DNA from: Saprospiraceae bacterium
GTDB taxonomy: Bacteria; Bacteroidota; Bacteroidia; Chitinophagales; Saprospiraceae
Length of the DNA stretch: 6,621 bases
NCBI GenBank assembly: GCA_023299965.1
Contig: JALZVN010000321.1
Span: forward strand, 1 to 6,621
Direction of reading: 5' to 3'
Positions 1 to 6,584 of the stretch are shown here, in pieces; position 1 is the first letter of the stretch, and each line of letters opens with the position of its first letter. The translations under genes and the position numbers were made by a program. The notes beneath the pieces are model-generated. The model saw only the letters and a list, made by a program, of their open reading frames with translations, was not told the origin of the DNA and did no database searches.

Positions 1-2286
1 TTGTATAAGAAGGGTGTTCGGAATTTTGTAGTGCAGAAAATTCCGGCTGAAAAAAAATATTCTCGAGCAAACTTCTTATTGGTTAAAAATGGTGTGGCAG
101 CGCTACAAGCATTGGCTACATTCTACAGAAAAAAAATAACTGCGAAGGTCATTGCAGTGACAGGTAGCAATGGAAAAACGGTCGTCAAAGAATGGCTCTC
201 TACCCTACTGAGTCAAGATGGAAAAACAACAAAAAGTCCAAAATCGTACAACTCGCAGATTGGAGTACCCTTATCTATTTTTCAAATAGAAGCAACAGAC
301 AAGTACGCTATACTAGAAGCCGGCATCTCAAAAACTGGAGAGATGGCAAAGCTGCAAAAAATGATACAAGCAGAAGTGGGGATCTTAAGCAATATCGGAT
401 CTGCACATGATGAAGGATTTTCTGATCGCAAAACCAAAACTACTGAAAAGCTAAAACTGTTTAAAGGGGCGAAAAAAATAGTTTTCAACAATGATCAGAA
501 ATGGGTACGCCAAACTGAGTTTGCCCAAAAAATAGAACTATGTAATTGGAGTACTAAAAAAACGGGGTTTGTGTCAAAGCTTCAATTTGTAAAAAATATA
601 GCTACTACTCGAATTCAATTTTTATCCGATGAGGTTGCTTATACATTCGAAGTTGGTTTTACGGACGAGGCTTCACTAGAAAACTGTATGCACTGCATCG
701 TAGCTGCCTTGAGTCTGGCTATGAAAAGTCAAAAAATACAAGCAGGGCTTGACGAATTGTACGCTGTCGAAATGCGACTGCAAATGCTAGATGGAGAAAA
801 CCAATGCATGCTTATCAATGATGCCTATACTGCAGATATAGAATCTCTGACTGCTGGATTGCAGTTTCAAGAACGTCAAAACGCTGGTAAACAAAAAACG
901 GTAATTCTCTCTGACTTTTTGCAAACAGGAAAGGGTTCGAAAAAATTATATTCTCAGATTGCAAAATTATTGAGCGCAAACAATATCACTAAGGTGATTG
1001 GTATAGGAAACGAGATCATCATTCTCGACAAATTGCTACCGCATCACATAAAGCGTCATTTCTTCAATGCTACCTCTGCTTATCTTAGACATCCCGAAAA
1101 AGATCAACATCTCAATGAGATCATTCTGGTCAAAGGAGCTAGACGTTTTCGATTTGAGAAAGTAATAGAGCAACTGGAGAAACACATGCATGAAGCGAGC
1201 CTGCAAGTAAACTTAGGCGCCATCTCTCATAATGTGCAGTACTTCAAGAGTCTTCTGAAAAAGAAAACAAAGATGCTTGCTATGATCAAAGCTTCAGGAT
1301 ATGGATCTGGAGCAATCCAAATCGCTGGTCTACTAGAGCGGTCAGATGTAGACTATTTTGGGGTAGCATATGTAGACGAGGGGATCACCCTGCGTAAGCG
1401 GGGAATCCAGAAACCGATCTTAGTCCTAAACAGTCAAGCAGCCTCTTTCAAGTCTCTCATAGATTATCAACTAGAACCGGAAATCTATGCTATACCACAA
1501 CTACAAGAGCTGATAGATTACTTACCATCACATCAAGAAATCAAGATACACCTGAAGATAGATACGGGTATGCACCGACTAGGCTTTGTAGAAGAGGAAT
1601 GGAAAGCACTCTGCAGGATGCTCCTGACCGCCAAGAAAAATATAAAAGTCCAGAGTATTTTCACGCATTTGGCTGCTGCAGATGTATCTACTGAAGATGC
1701 TTTCAGCCATATGCAAATGAAAACATTTGACAAAGCCTATAAATTTATCACCAAGCAGATTGGTCACGCTGTTGATAGACACGCGCTCAATACCTCTGGA
1801 ATATTAAGATTTCCGCAATACCAACATGAAATGGTGCGTTTGGGATTGGGATTATACGGAATAGATGCAATGGATAAAATCAGTGACAAGCTGCAGGAAG
1901 TACTCCGTTTTAAAGCCTCCATATCACAAATAAAACACCTAACCAAAGGAGATACTATCGGATATAGTCGCAATGGAAAGGTTAATAAAGACAAGAAAAT
2001 CGCTGTTATCAACGTTGGCTACGCAGATGGATTACTCAGAAAAGCGGGCAATGGTCGCTTCAAAGTGTGGATAAATGGTCAATTGGCTCCTACTATTGGG
2101 AACATCTGTATGGATATGAGCATGATAGACATTAGTAAATTAGATAATATCCAGACGAATGATGAGGTTATCTTATTTGGAAAAGAGCATTCTGTACAGC
2201 ATTTGTGCAAGGCACTTGACACTATTCCGTATGAAGTATTTACTGGAGTGTCAGAAAGAATAAAACGTGTTTACAACCAAGAATAA
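1..2286 (+). CDS. murF/alr: Bifunctional UDP-MurNAc-tripeptide:D-Ala-D-Ala ligase / alanine racemase (MurF-Alr fusion), 5'-truncated by window edge
   Basis: This cytoplasmic fusion enzyme of peptidoglycan synthesis would interconvert L- and D-alanine (C-terminal half) and ligate D-Ala-D-Ala to UDP-MurNAc-tripeptide using ATP (N-terminal half). Numbering is from base 1. The MurF half (about 1-393) shows the ATP P-loop GSNGKT (55-60), the SYNSQIGVP motif (82-90), EAGISKTGEM (106-115), NIGSAHDEGF (131-140) and the C-terminal-domain motif NDAYTAD (273-279). The Alr half (about 394-761) shows the PLP lysine K430 in MIKASGYGSG, K519 and R526 in HLKIDTGMHRLG, H556, S599, R613 in MVRLG, the catalytic Tyr Y655 in TIGYS, GYADG (673-677), CMD (703-705) and Y744. 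These match the Geobacillus alanine racemase residues K39, K129, R136, H166, S204, R219, Y265, M312 and Y354. The family is usually about 820 residues, so roughly 60 N-terminal residues are missing. The TTG at base 1 is most likely an internal Leu, because the uridine-nucleotide-binding N-terminal motifs are absent. The stop is TAA at 2284-2286. The identity is secure; activity of each half is inferred. Confidence 0.95.
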   Translation: MYKKGVRNFVVQKIPAEKKYSRANFLLVKNGVAALQALATFYRKKITAKVIAVTGSNGKTVVKEWLSTLLSQDGKTTKSPKSYNSQIGVPLSIFQIEATDKYAILEAGISKTGEMAKLQKMIQAEVGILSNIGSAHDEGFSDRKTKTTEKLKLFKGAKKIVFNNDQKWVRQTEFAQKIELCNWSTKKTGFVSKLQFVKNIATTRIQFLSDEVAYTFEVGFTDEASLENCMHCIVAALSLAMKSQKIQAGLDELYAVEMRLQMLDGENQCMLINDAYTADIESLTAGLQFQERQNAGKQKTVILSDFLQTGKGSKKLYSQIAKLLSANNITKVIGIGNEIIILDKLLPHHIKRHFFNATSAYLRHPEKDQHLNEIILVKGARRFRFEKVIEQLEKHMHEASLQVNLGAISHNVQYFKSLLKKKTKMLAMIKASGYGSGAIQIAGLLERSDVDYFGVAYVDEGITLRKRGIQKPILVLNSQAASFKSLIDYQLEPEIYAIPQLQELIDYLPSHQEIKIHLKIDTGMHRLGFVEEEWKALCRMLLTAKKNIKVQSIFTHLAAADVSTEDAFSHMQMKTFDKAYKFITKQIGHAVDRHALNTSGILRFPQYQHEMVRLGLGLYGIDAMDKISDKLQEVLRFKASISQIKHLTKGDTIGYSRNGKVNKDKKIAVINVGYADGLLRKAGNGRFKVWINGQLAPTIGNICMDMSMIDISKLDNIQTNDEVILFGKEHSVQHLCKALDTIPYEVFTGVSERIKRVYNQE

Positions 2287-2300
2287 AATTGCTATTTTTG
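2270..2300 (+). promoter_or_regulatory. Candidate Bacteroidota-type promoter for the chaperone operon
   Basis: TATTTTTG at 2293-2300 fits the Bacteroidota -7 element TAnnTTTG exactly. TTTA at 2270-2273 lies 19 bases upstream and matches the -33 element TTTG in three of four positions; 19 bases is the usual spacing. The -33 element sits inside the last codons of murF-alr. Transcription would start near 2305-2308, giving a leader of about 60 bases before the ATG at 2367. This supports separate transcription of the three downstream genes, although read-through from murF-alr is possible because no terminator is visible between them. The region is AT-rich, so a chance match cannot be excluded. Confidence 0.55.
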
Positions 2301-2307
2301 GGGTATA

Positions 2308-2321
2308 TTAAATTGATTTAA
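2308..2321. repeat. Perfect inverted repeat next to predicted transcription start
   Basis: TTAAAT (2308-2313) and ATTTAA (2316-2321) are perfect reverse complements separated by TG. The dyad lies just downstream of the candidate -7 element, where a repressor operator could sit. No known regulator site is recognised, and such AT-only palindromes arise readily by chance in AT-rich intergenic DNA. Confidence 0.35.
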
Positions 2322-2328
2322 AGACAAA

Positions 2329-2345
2329 GTTTAGCTTAACTAAAC
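2329..2345. repeat. Inverted repeat (6-bp stem, 5-base loop) in the leader
   Basis: GTTTAG (2329-2334) and CTAAAC (2340-2345) pair perfectly around the loop CTTAA. The stem would fold in the leader RNA about 20 bases before the ATG, or act as a DNA dyad. It is weak and has no U-tract, so it is not a terminator. It is followed by a doubled CAAATA (2345-2356), an unstructured A-rich stretch of the kind often found upstream of Bacteroidota start codons. Confidence 0.35.
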
Positions 2346-2366
2346 AAATACAAATATTACCGAAAG

Positions 2367-4337
2367 ATGAGATATTTAATTTACATTATTTTCTTTTTTA
2401 CCGCTCCTCAATTGATGGCACAATCTGATGATGATGTATTATTTACAGTAGAGGGAACACCTGTACATGTAGGAGAATTTAAATACATATACGAAAAGAC
2501 CAATCAGGGAGATGCTGACTACTCCAAGGAATCGCTGGATGAGTATATGGAGTTGTATAAAAGGTTTAAGCTAAAAGTAAAAAGAGCACAAGAAATCAAA
2601 CTAGACACGATCGCTTCTCTTCAAAGAGAACTAGAAGGATATCGTAAGCAGTTGGCCAATTCCTATCTTATAGATAAAGAGGTTACAGAAAGATTAATGA
2701 AAGAGGTCTATGAAAGAAGTAAAACGGATGTGAATATCAGTCATATCATGGTCCAAGTACCAAAGGATAGCACTCCTAAAGACACACTTGTGAGTTACAA
2801 CAAAATCATGAAGGTCTACAATCAACTTGAGGGAGGAAAAAAGTTTATAGACTTAGTCAACATGTCTGAAGACAAAGCCTCTAAAGAAAAACAAGGAAAT
2901 ATAGGATTCATTACCGCTATGCTTCCTAACGGGTTTTATGCCATGGAAACAGCAGCATATACTACCCCTGAAGGCAAATACTCTAAACCGTTCCGGACTC
3001 GTGTTGGCTATCACATACTTATGAATAATGGATCTAGACCTGCTAGAGGTCAGATAGAAGCTGCACATATCTTGATTAGAGATATTGAAGAAATGCCAGG
3101 AACAGCAGGTACGCGCCAACCGGGCAAAGTCATTGATGCTATATACGCCCAGCTCAATTCAGGAATGGCATGGGATTCATTAGTCATTAGAACAGAAGAT
3201 AGAACTAGTTTGGAAAATGGCGGTTCTCTAGGCAAGTTTGGTATTGGCAGGTTTGATCCAGAGTTTGAAAATGCTGTTTTCGACTTAAAAGAAGATGGTG
3301 ACTACTCCCGCCCAATCAAAACACAGGCAGGATGGCACATCGTAAAAAGAATCCAGAAATTCCCTCAGTTATCTTATAAAGAGGAAAAAGGAAAACTTCA
3401 AAATAAAATCAAAAAAGACGCTAGATATGAGTTTGCACAGGCTGCAATGTTAAGTAGAATCAAAAAGGACTACAACTTTAAGGAGTATGCTACGGTAGTA
3501 AATAAATTCAGATCAAGCTTGAGCGACGAATTTACTACCTATAAATGGAAAGCGAATCCTAGCCCATCTAATAAGGTAATCTTTGAAATAGGTGATGACA
3601 ACTTTGTACTATCTGAGTTAGAAGCTTTTCTAGAGCAATCTAGTAGAAAACGACAGAGACTAGGAAGAAACGGCGAAGTAGCCTCCACTTTCGATAATCT
3701 TTATAATGACTACGTAAAAGTCAAAACACTAGAATACGAAGAGAAACAATTAGAAAAGAAGTTTCCAGAATTTAAATACTTGATGAAAGAGTATCAAGAA
3801 GGTATCCTTTTATTTGAAGCAACAAAAACGGAGATTTGGGATAGAGCATCTCAAGATTCCGCTGGATTGACACAGTATTATGAAAAAATCAAAATGCTTC
3901 CTAAATTTCAATGGAAGGAAAGAGCAGAGATAGCATTCTACAGTGTACAAGCTGGATCAGAAGGTCAGCTGGCTGCTATCAAAAAAATGGCTGGAAAGAA
4001 ACCTACTGCTGATGTGTTGGCAAAGTATAATAAGAATGGCAAATCAATCCTGACCGTGAGACGAGAGACTTTTGAAAAAGGAAAGAATAGAGTCATCAAG
4101 GCTATGGACTGGAAAGTAAATGCTATATCAGAAGTAGAGGTCAATAAGCAAAACCAATCATCCAACTTTCTGAAAATAGAAAAGATAATTCCAGTATCAG
4201 GAAAAGCCTTAAATGAAGCCAGAGGGTTTGCCGTCGCTCAATATCAAGATTATCTTGAAAAAGAGTGGCTGAAGAACTTGGCTTCCTCTTATAATATAGA
4301 GGTAAATCAAAACGTGTTTGACAAAATGGTAAAATAG
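2367..4337 (+). CDS. Periplasmic peptidyl-prolyl cis-trans isomerase with two intact parvulin domains (SurA/PpiC family)
   Basis: This is probably a periplasmic folding chaperone and proline isomerase for envelope proteins. A signal peptide covers about residues 1-18, with likely cleavage LMA|Q. A SurA-N-like helical module follows (about 22-120). Parvulin domain 1 (about 121-222) has H126 in SHIM, D169, a modified glycine motif QGNIG (176-180) and GYH with H216. Parvulin domain 2 (about 229-332) has H234 in AHIL, D278, GGSLG (285-289) and GWH with H324. Both domains therefore keep both signature histidines. Residues about 403-505 resemble a second SurA-N-like module, and 517-608 look like a parvulin fold without its catalytic motifs. 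A final helix containing a KEWLKNLASSYNI segment (632-644) resembles the SurA/PpiD C-terminus. No cysteine is present. The ATG at 2367 is chosen because the signal peptide begins there; no Shine-Dalgarno is seen. The next gene starts 2 bases after the stop. The family assignment is firm; the clients are unknown. Confidence 0.9.
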   Translation: MRYLIYIIFFFTAPQLMAQSDDDVLFTVEGTPVHVGEFKYIYEKTNQGDADYSKESLDEYMELYKRFKLKVKRAQEIKLDTIASLQRELEGYRKQLANSYLIDKEVTERLMKEVYERSKTDVNISHIMVQVPKDSTPKDTLVSYNKIMKVYNQLEGGKKFIDLVNMSEDKASKEKQGNIGFITAMLPNGFYAMETAAYTTPEGKYSKPFRTRVGYHILMNNGSRPARGQIEAAHILIRDIEEMPGTAGTRQPGKVIDAIYAQLNSGMAWDSLVIRTEDRTSLENGGSLGKFGIGRFDPEFENAVFDLKEDGDYSRPIKTQAGWHIVKRIQKFPQLSYKEEKGKLQNKIKKDARYEFAQAAMLSRIKKDYNFKEYATVVNKFRSSLSDEFTTYKWKANPSPSNKVIFEIGDDNFVLSELEAFLEQSSRKRQRLGRNGEVASTFDNLYNDYVKVKTLEYEEKQLEKKFPEFKYLMKEYQEGILLFEATKTEIWDRASQDSAGLTQYYEKIKMLPKFQWKERAEIAFYSVQAGSEGQLAAIKKMAGKKPTADVLAKYNKNGKSILTVRRETFEKGKNRVIKAMDWKVNAISEVEVNKQNQSSNFLKIEKIIPVSGKALNEARGFAVAQYQDYLEKEWLKNLASSYNIEVNQNVFDKMVK

Positions 4338-4339
4338 GT

Positions 4340-5200
4340 ATGACTAGAGCATTTATAGCATGCCTCATCATAGCTTGCACACTACTCTTCTGGGGTTGTG
4401 ATCGTTTGGAAAACCAAGAAGAGACGGAGCAGAGTCAAGTTTTGGCTCAAGCATTCAATAAAAAACTATTTCTCAGGGACTTAGAAGGTATCCTTCCGGA
4501 AGGCTATAATAGAGAAGATAGCACCATGATCTACAATGCATTTGTAGAAAACTGGATGCGCGATGCCGTATTACTGCACGAAGCAGAGCAAAAAATAGCA
4601 CAAACCTTGGATATCGACAAGTTGGTTAAGGACTACCGTTCCACCTTGATCTTGCATAATTATGAAGAGATTATAGTGCAGACACAGCTGGATTCCACCA
4701 TTTCTGACTCAGAATTCAACCAATTTTATGAGGCAAATAAGGATAGTTATCAACTAAAGGATCCATTGAGTCGGGTTTGGTTCATGAAAATACCTTTAGA
4801 ATCCAATGAAATAGCCCAACTAGATCTCTGGTGGACCAGTCAAGATGTGGATGACCACCTCAATATGATCGAATATTGCGATACATATGCCGAGATTTAT
4901 CACCTAGACAAGGACAAATGGTACGAAATCGCGAAAATAAAGAGATACATACCAACTAAATTGACTCCTTTAGGCACTTTTACACAACAAGGAGCTAATA
5001 TTATAGTCTCTGATGAACGATACAAATACTATCTTCGTGTTTTTGAAATCATCCAAAAGAATGCTGCTCCACCTAAAGAGTATATAGTGGAGAAGGCGAG
5101 ACAAGTTATCTTACAAAAGAGAAAGTCTACCCTGCTGGAAGAGCACAAAGAGAAATTGTACGAAAAAGAAATAAATAACGTAAAAGTATTTACCCAATGA
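4340..5200 (+). CDS. Predicted lipoprotein, SurA-N-like chaperone with degenerate parvulin-like domain
   Basis: This is probably a membrane-anchored periplasmic chaperone without isomerase activity. The N-terminus (MTR plus a hydrophobic stretch) ends in LLFWGC, making C20 the likely lipidated residue, followed by an acidic, Glu-rich linker (21-31). The Phe and Trp before the Gly are unusual for a lipobox. IIAC at 10-13 fits the consensus better but leaves a very short hydrophobic core. Residues about 33-140 form a helical SurA-N-like module with the pattern NKKLFLRDLEGILP (40-53), NWMRDAVLLHEAE (71-83) and DYRSTLILHNYEE (98-110). Residues about 143-240 look like a parvulin-type alpha/beta region without HIL, GGxLG or GxH motifs. 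A charged, Lys/Glu-rich C-terminal helix follows (about 246-278). It resembles the second half of the upstream protein, which suggests descent from a common ancestor. The start lies 2 bases after the preceding stop, and the stop overlaps the next ATG. It would often be auto-annotated as a peptidyl-prolyl isomerase, but the sequence does not support catalysis. Confidence 0.82.
   Translation: MTRAFIACLIIACTLLFWGCDRLENQEETEQSQVLAQAFNKKLFLRDLEGILPEGYNREDSTMIYNAFVENWMRDAVLLHEAEQKIAQTLDIDKLVKDYRSTLILHNYEEIIVQTQLDSTISDSEFNQFYEANKDSYQLKDPLSRVWFMKIPLESNEIAQLDLWWTSQDVDDHLNMIEYCDTYAEIYHLDKDKWYEIAKIKRYIPTKLTPLGTFTQQGANIIVSDERYKYYLRVFEIIQKNAAPPKEYIVEKARQVILQKRKSTLLEEHKEKLYEKEINNVKVFTQ
5197..5200 (+). other. 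ATGA stop-start overlap (translational coupling)
   Basis: The ATG of surA (5197-5199) overlaps the TGA of the lipoprotein gene (5198-5200). No purine-rich ribosome binding site precedes it, so surA translation probably depends on ribosomes finishing the lipoprotein gene. This fixes the surA start and supports stoichiometric co-production. Confidence 0.85.
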
Positions 5201-6549
5201 AATATTTGATCACTAGTATTCTTTTCATTTTACCACTGATTGTTTTTGGACAGCGTGAGAAGATAGATGACATCATCGCTCAAGTTGGCGAAGAAATTAT
5301 ATTGTTGTCGGAAATTGAGGAGCAATTCGCTCTAGCTGCTGCACAACAAGGCACAGAAATCCCATCGGAAGCCAAATGTGGAATAATCGATCAGCTACTA
5401 TCTCAGAAATTGATTCTTAATCAAGCTGCATTGGATAGTGTTATTATTTCAGACGAAGAAATAGAAACGCAACTCAATGCGCGTATAGATAGAATTTTGA
5501 GTTTTATGCAGGGAGACGTAAGCCAGTTTGAAGCGTACTATGGAAAATCTGTCAACGAAGTGAAGGCGGATTTCAGACAAGACCTCAGATCTCAGATTAC
5601 GACCGAGCGTATGCAGTCTATCATACTCGGAGAAGTCAAAATAACTCCTGCGGAAGTAAAAGACTTTTTTAGTAATATCCCTGTCGATAGTCTACCTTAT
5701 TTCAACTCTGAAGTAGAACTAGGAGAGATCGTCTACAAACCTAAAGTAAACGACGAGGAACGATTAAAGGCAATGAATAAGGCCCAAGAGATACGAGATC
5801 GCATAGTGGAGGGAGGCGAAGATTTTGCCGAGCTAGCTACTACTTATTCTCATGATCCAGGTTCTGCCAAGTTGGGAGGAGATTTAGGCTGGGCTAAAAG
5901 AAACACCTACGTATCTGAATTTGAAGCATCAGCGTACACACTCGAAAATGGTGAAATCTCTGAGCTGGTAGAAACCCTTTTTGGTTTTCACATCCTTCAG
6001 TTGATAGAGCGAAGAGGGAACAGTATTAAAGTAAGACACATTTTGATCTCCCCCGAAATCACTGAAAATGATTTAGATCTTGCTTACTCAAAGGTGCAAG
6101 AAGTTAGAAACGAGATTGCGGTAGATAGTATTTCTTTCAGCAGGGCTGTTAAGCGCTTTGGAGATGACAAGCAGCAAAGTTACAACAACGATGGCATCAT
6201 GGTTAATCCAGCTACTGGAAATGGTTTTTTTGAGATTGGCGATTTAGAGCCAGACATCTACTTTGCTATTGACACACTTGAAATAAATGAGATGACGGCT
6301 CCGATGAAATTTCAATCTCCTTCTGGAGAGACTTTGTATCGTCTTGTTTTATTGAAGAGTAGAACAAAGCCTCACAAGGCTGACTTATCATTAGACTATA
6401 GTCGAATCCAAAAAGCTGCTCTAGAATCAAAGAAGAACATCTTCATCAATAATTGGGTAGAAGAAAAAATTGGTACCACATATATTCAATTTGAAGATCC
6501 TTATGGCACTTGCCAACCTATTATTGAACGATGGACAAAATCGAATTAG
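5197..6549 (+). CDS. surA: Periplasmic chaperone SurA (SurA-N domain plus two partly degenerate parvulin domains)
   Basis: This is the SurA-type periplasmic chaperone, expected to carry unfolded outer-membrane proteins to the BAM complex. The signal peptide is about residues 1-18, with likely cleavage VFG|Q. The SurA N-terminal domain spans about 23-150 and includes IDDIIAQVGEEIILLSEIEE (23-42) and IIDQLLSQKLILNQA (63-77). Parvulin domain 1 (about 171-272) has SHDPGSAKLGGDLGW (218-232) and FGFH with H265, but the first histidine is replaced by E177 in LGEIV. Parvulin domain 2 (about 276-390) keeps H281 in RHIL but lacks the GGxLG motif, and its terminal GxH is replaced by TLYRLV (379-384). 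The C-terminal core segment (about 392-450) contains DLSLDYSRIQ (396-405) and the cysteine C439. Length (450) is close to that of E. coli SurA (428). The only other cysteine is C61. It is the last gene of the three-gene run, with a terminator 35 bases after its stop. The assignment as SurA is confident; residual isomerase activity is doubtful. Confidence 0.92.
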   Translation: MKYLITSILFILPLIVFGQREKIDDIIAQVGEEIILLSEIEEQFALAAAQQGTEIPSEAKCGIIDQLLSQKLILNQAALDSVIISDEEIETQLNARIDRILSFMQGDVSQFEAYYGKSVNEVKADFRQDLRSQITTERMQSIILGEVKITPAEVKDFFSNIPVDSLPYFNSEVELGEIVYKPKVNDEERLKAMNKAQEIRDRIVEGGEDFAELATTYSHDPGSAKLGGDLGWAKRNTYVSEFEASAYTLENGEISELVETLFGFHILQLIERRGNSIKVRHILISPEITENDLDLAYSKVQEVRNEIAVDSISFSRAVKRFGDDKQQSYNNDGIMVNPATGNGFFEIGDLEPDIYFAIDTLEINEMTAPMKFQSPSGETLYRLVLLKSRTKPHKADLSLDYSRIQKAALESKKNIFINNWVEEKIGTTYIQFEDPYGTCQPIIERWTKSN

Positions 6550-6584
6550 ATTCTCTTATACCATTTGAAATTTAAAATGATATC

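Noticed and set aside
1..3. TTG at base 1 as the true start of the MurF-Alr gene
   Set aside because: The reading frame is open to the window edge, and the family has about 60 more N-terminal residues, including the uridine-nucleotide-binding region. The TTG most likely encodes an internal Leu.
192..410. Alternative + strand frame inside murF
   Set aside because: It overlaps the conserved MurF P-loop region in another frame, and its protein is low in recognisable motifs.
2277..2303. Possible terminator after murF-alr (AAAAT/ATTTT pairing around TGCT)
   Set aside because: Only five A-T pairs form, with no GC in the stem and no proper U-tract. The same bases are better explained as part of the candidate promoter.
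2345..2356. Doubled CAAATA as a regulatory direct repeat
   Set aside because: Only two short AT-rich copies are present, which is expected by chance in an A-rich leader. It is mentioned only as part of the leader description.
4141..4380. Minus-strand open frame spanning the junction of the first and second chaperone genes
   Set aside because: It lies opposite two well-supported coding regions, shows no recognisable domain, and is typical of a shadow frame. The other antisense frames within murF-alr and the chaperone genes were rejected for the same reason.
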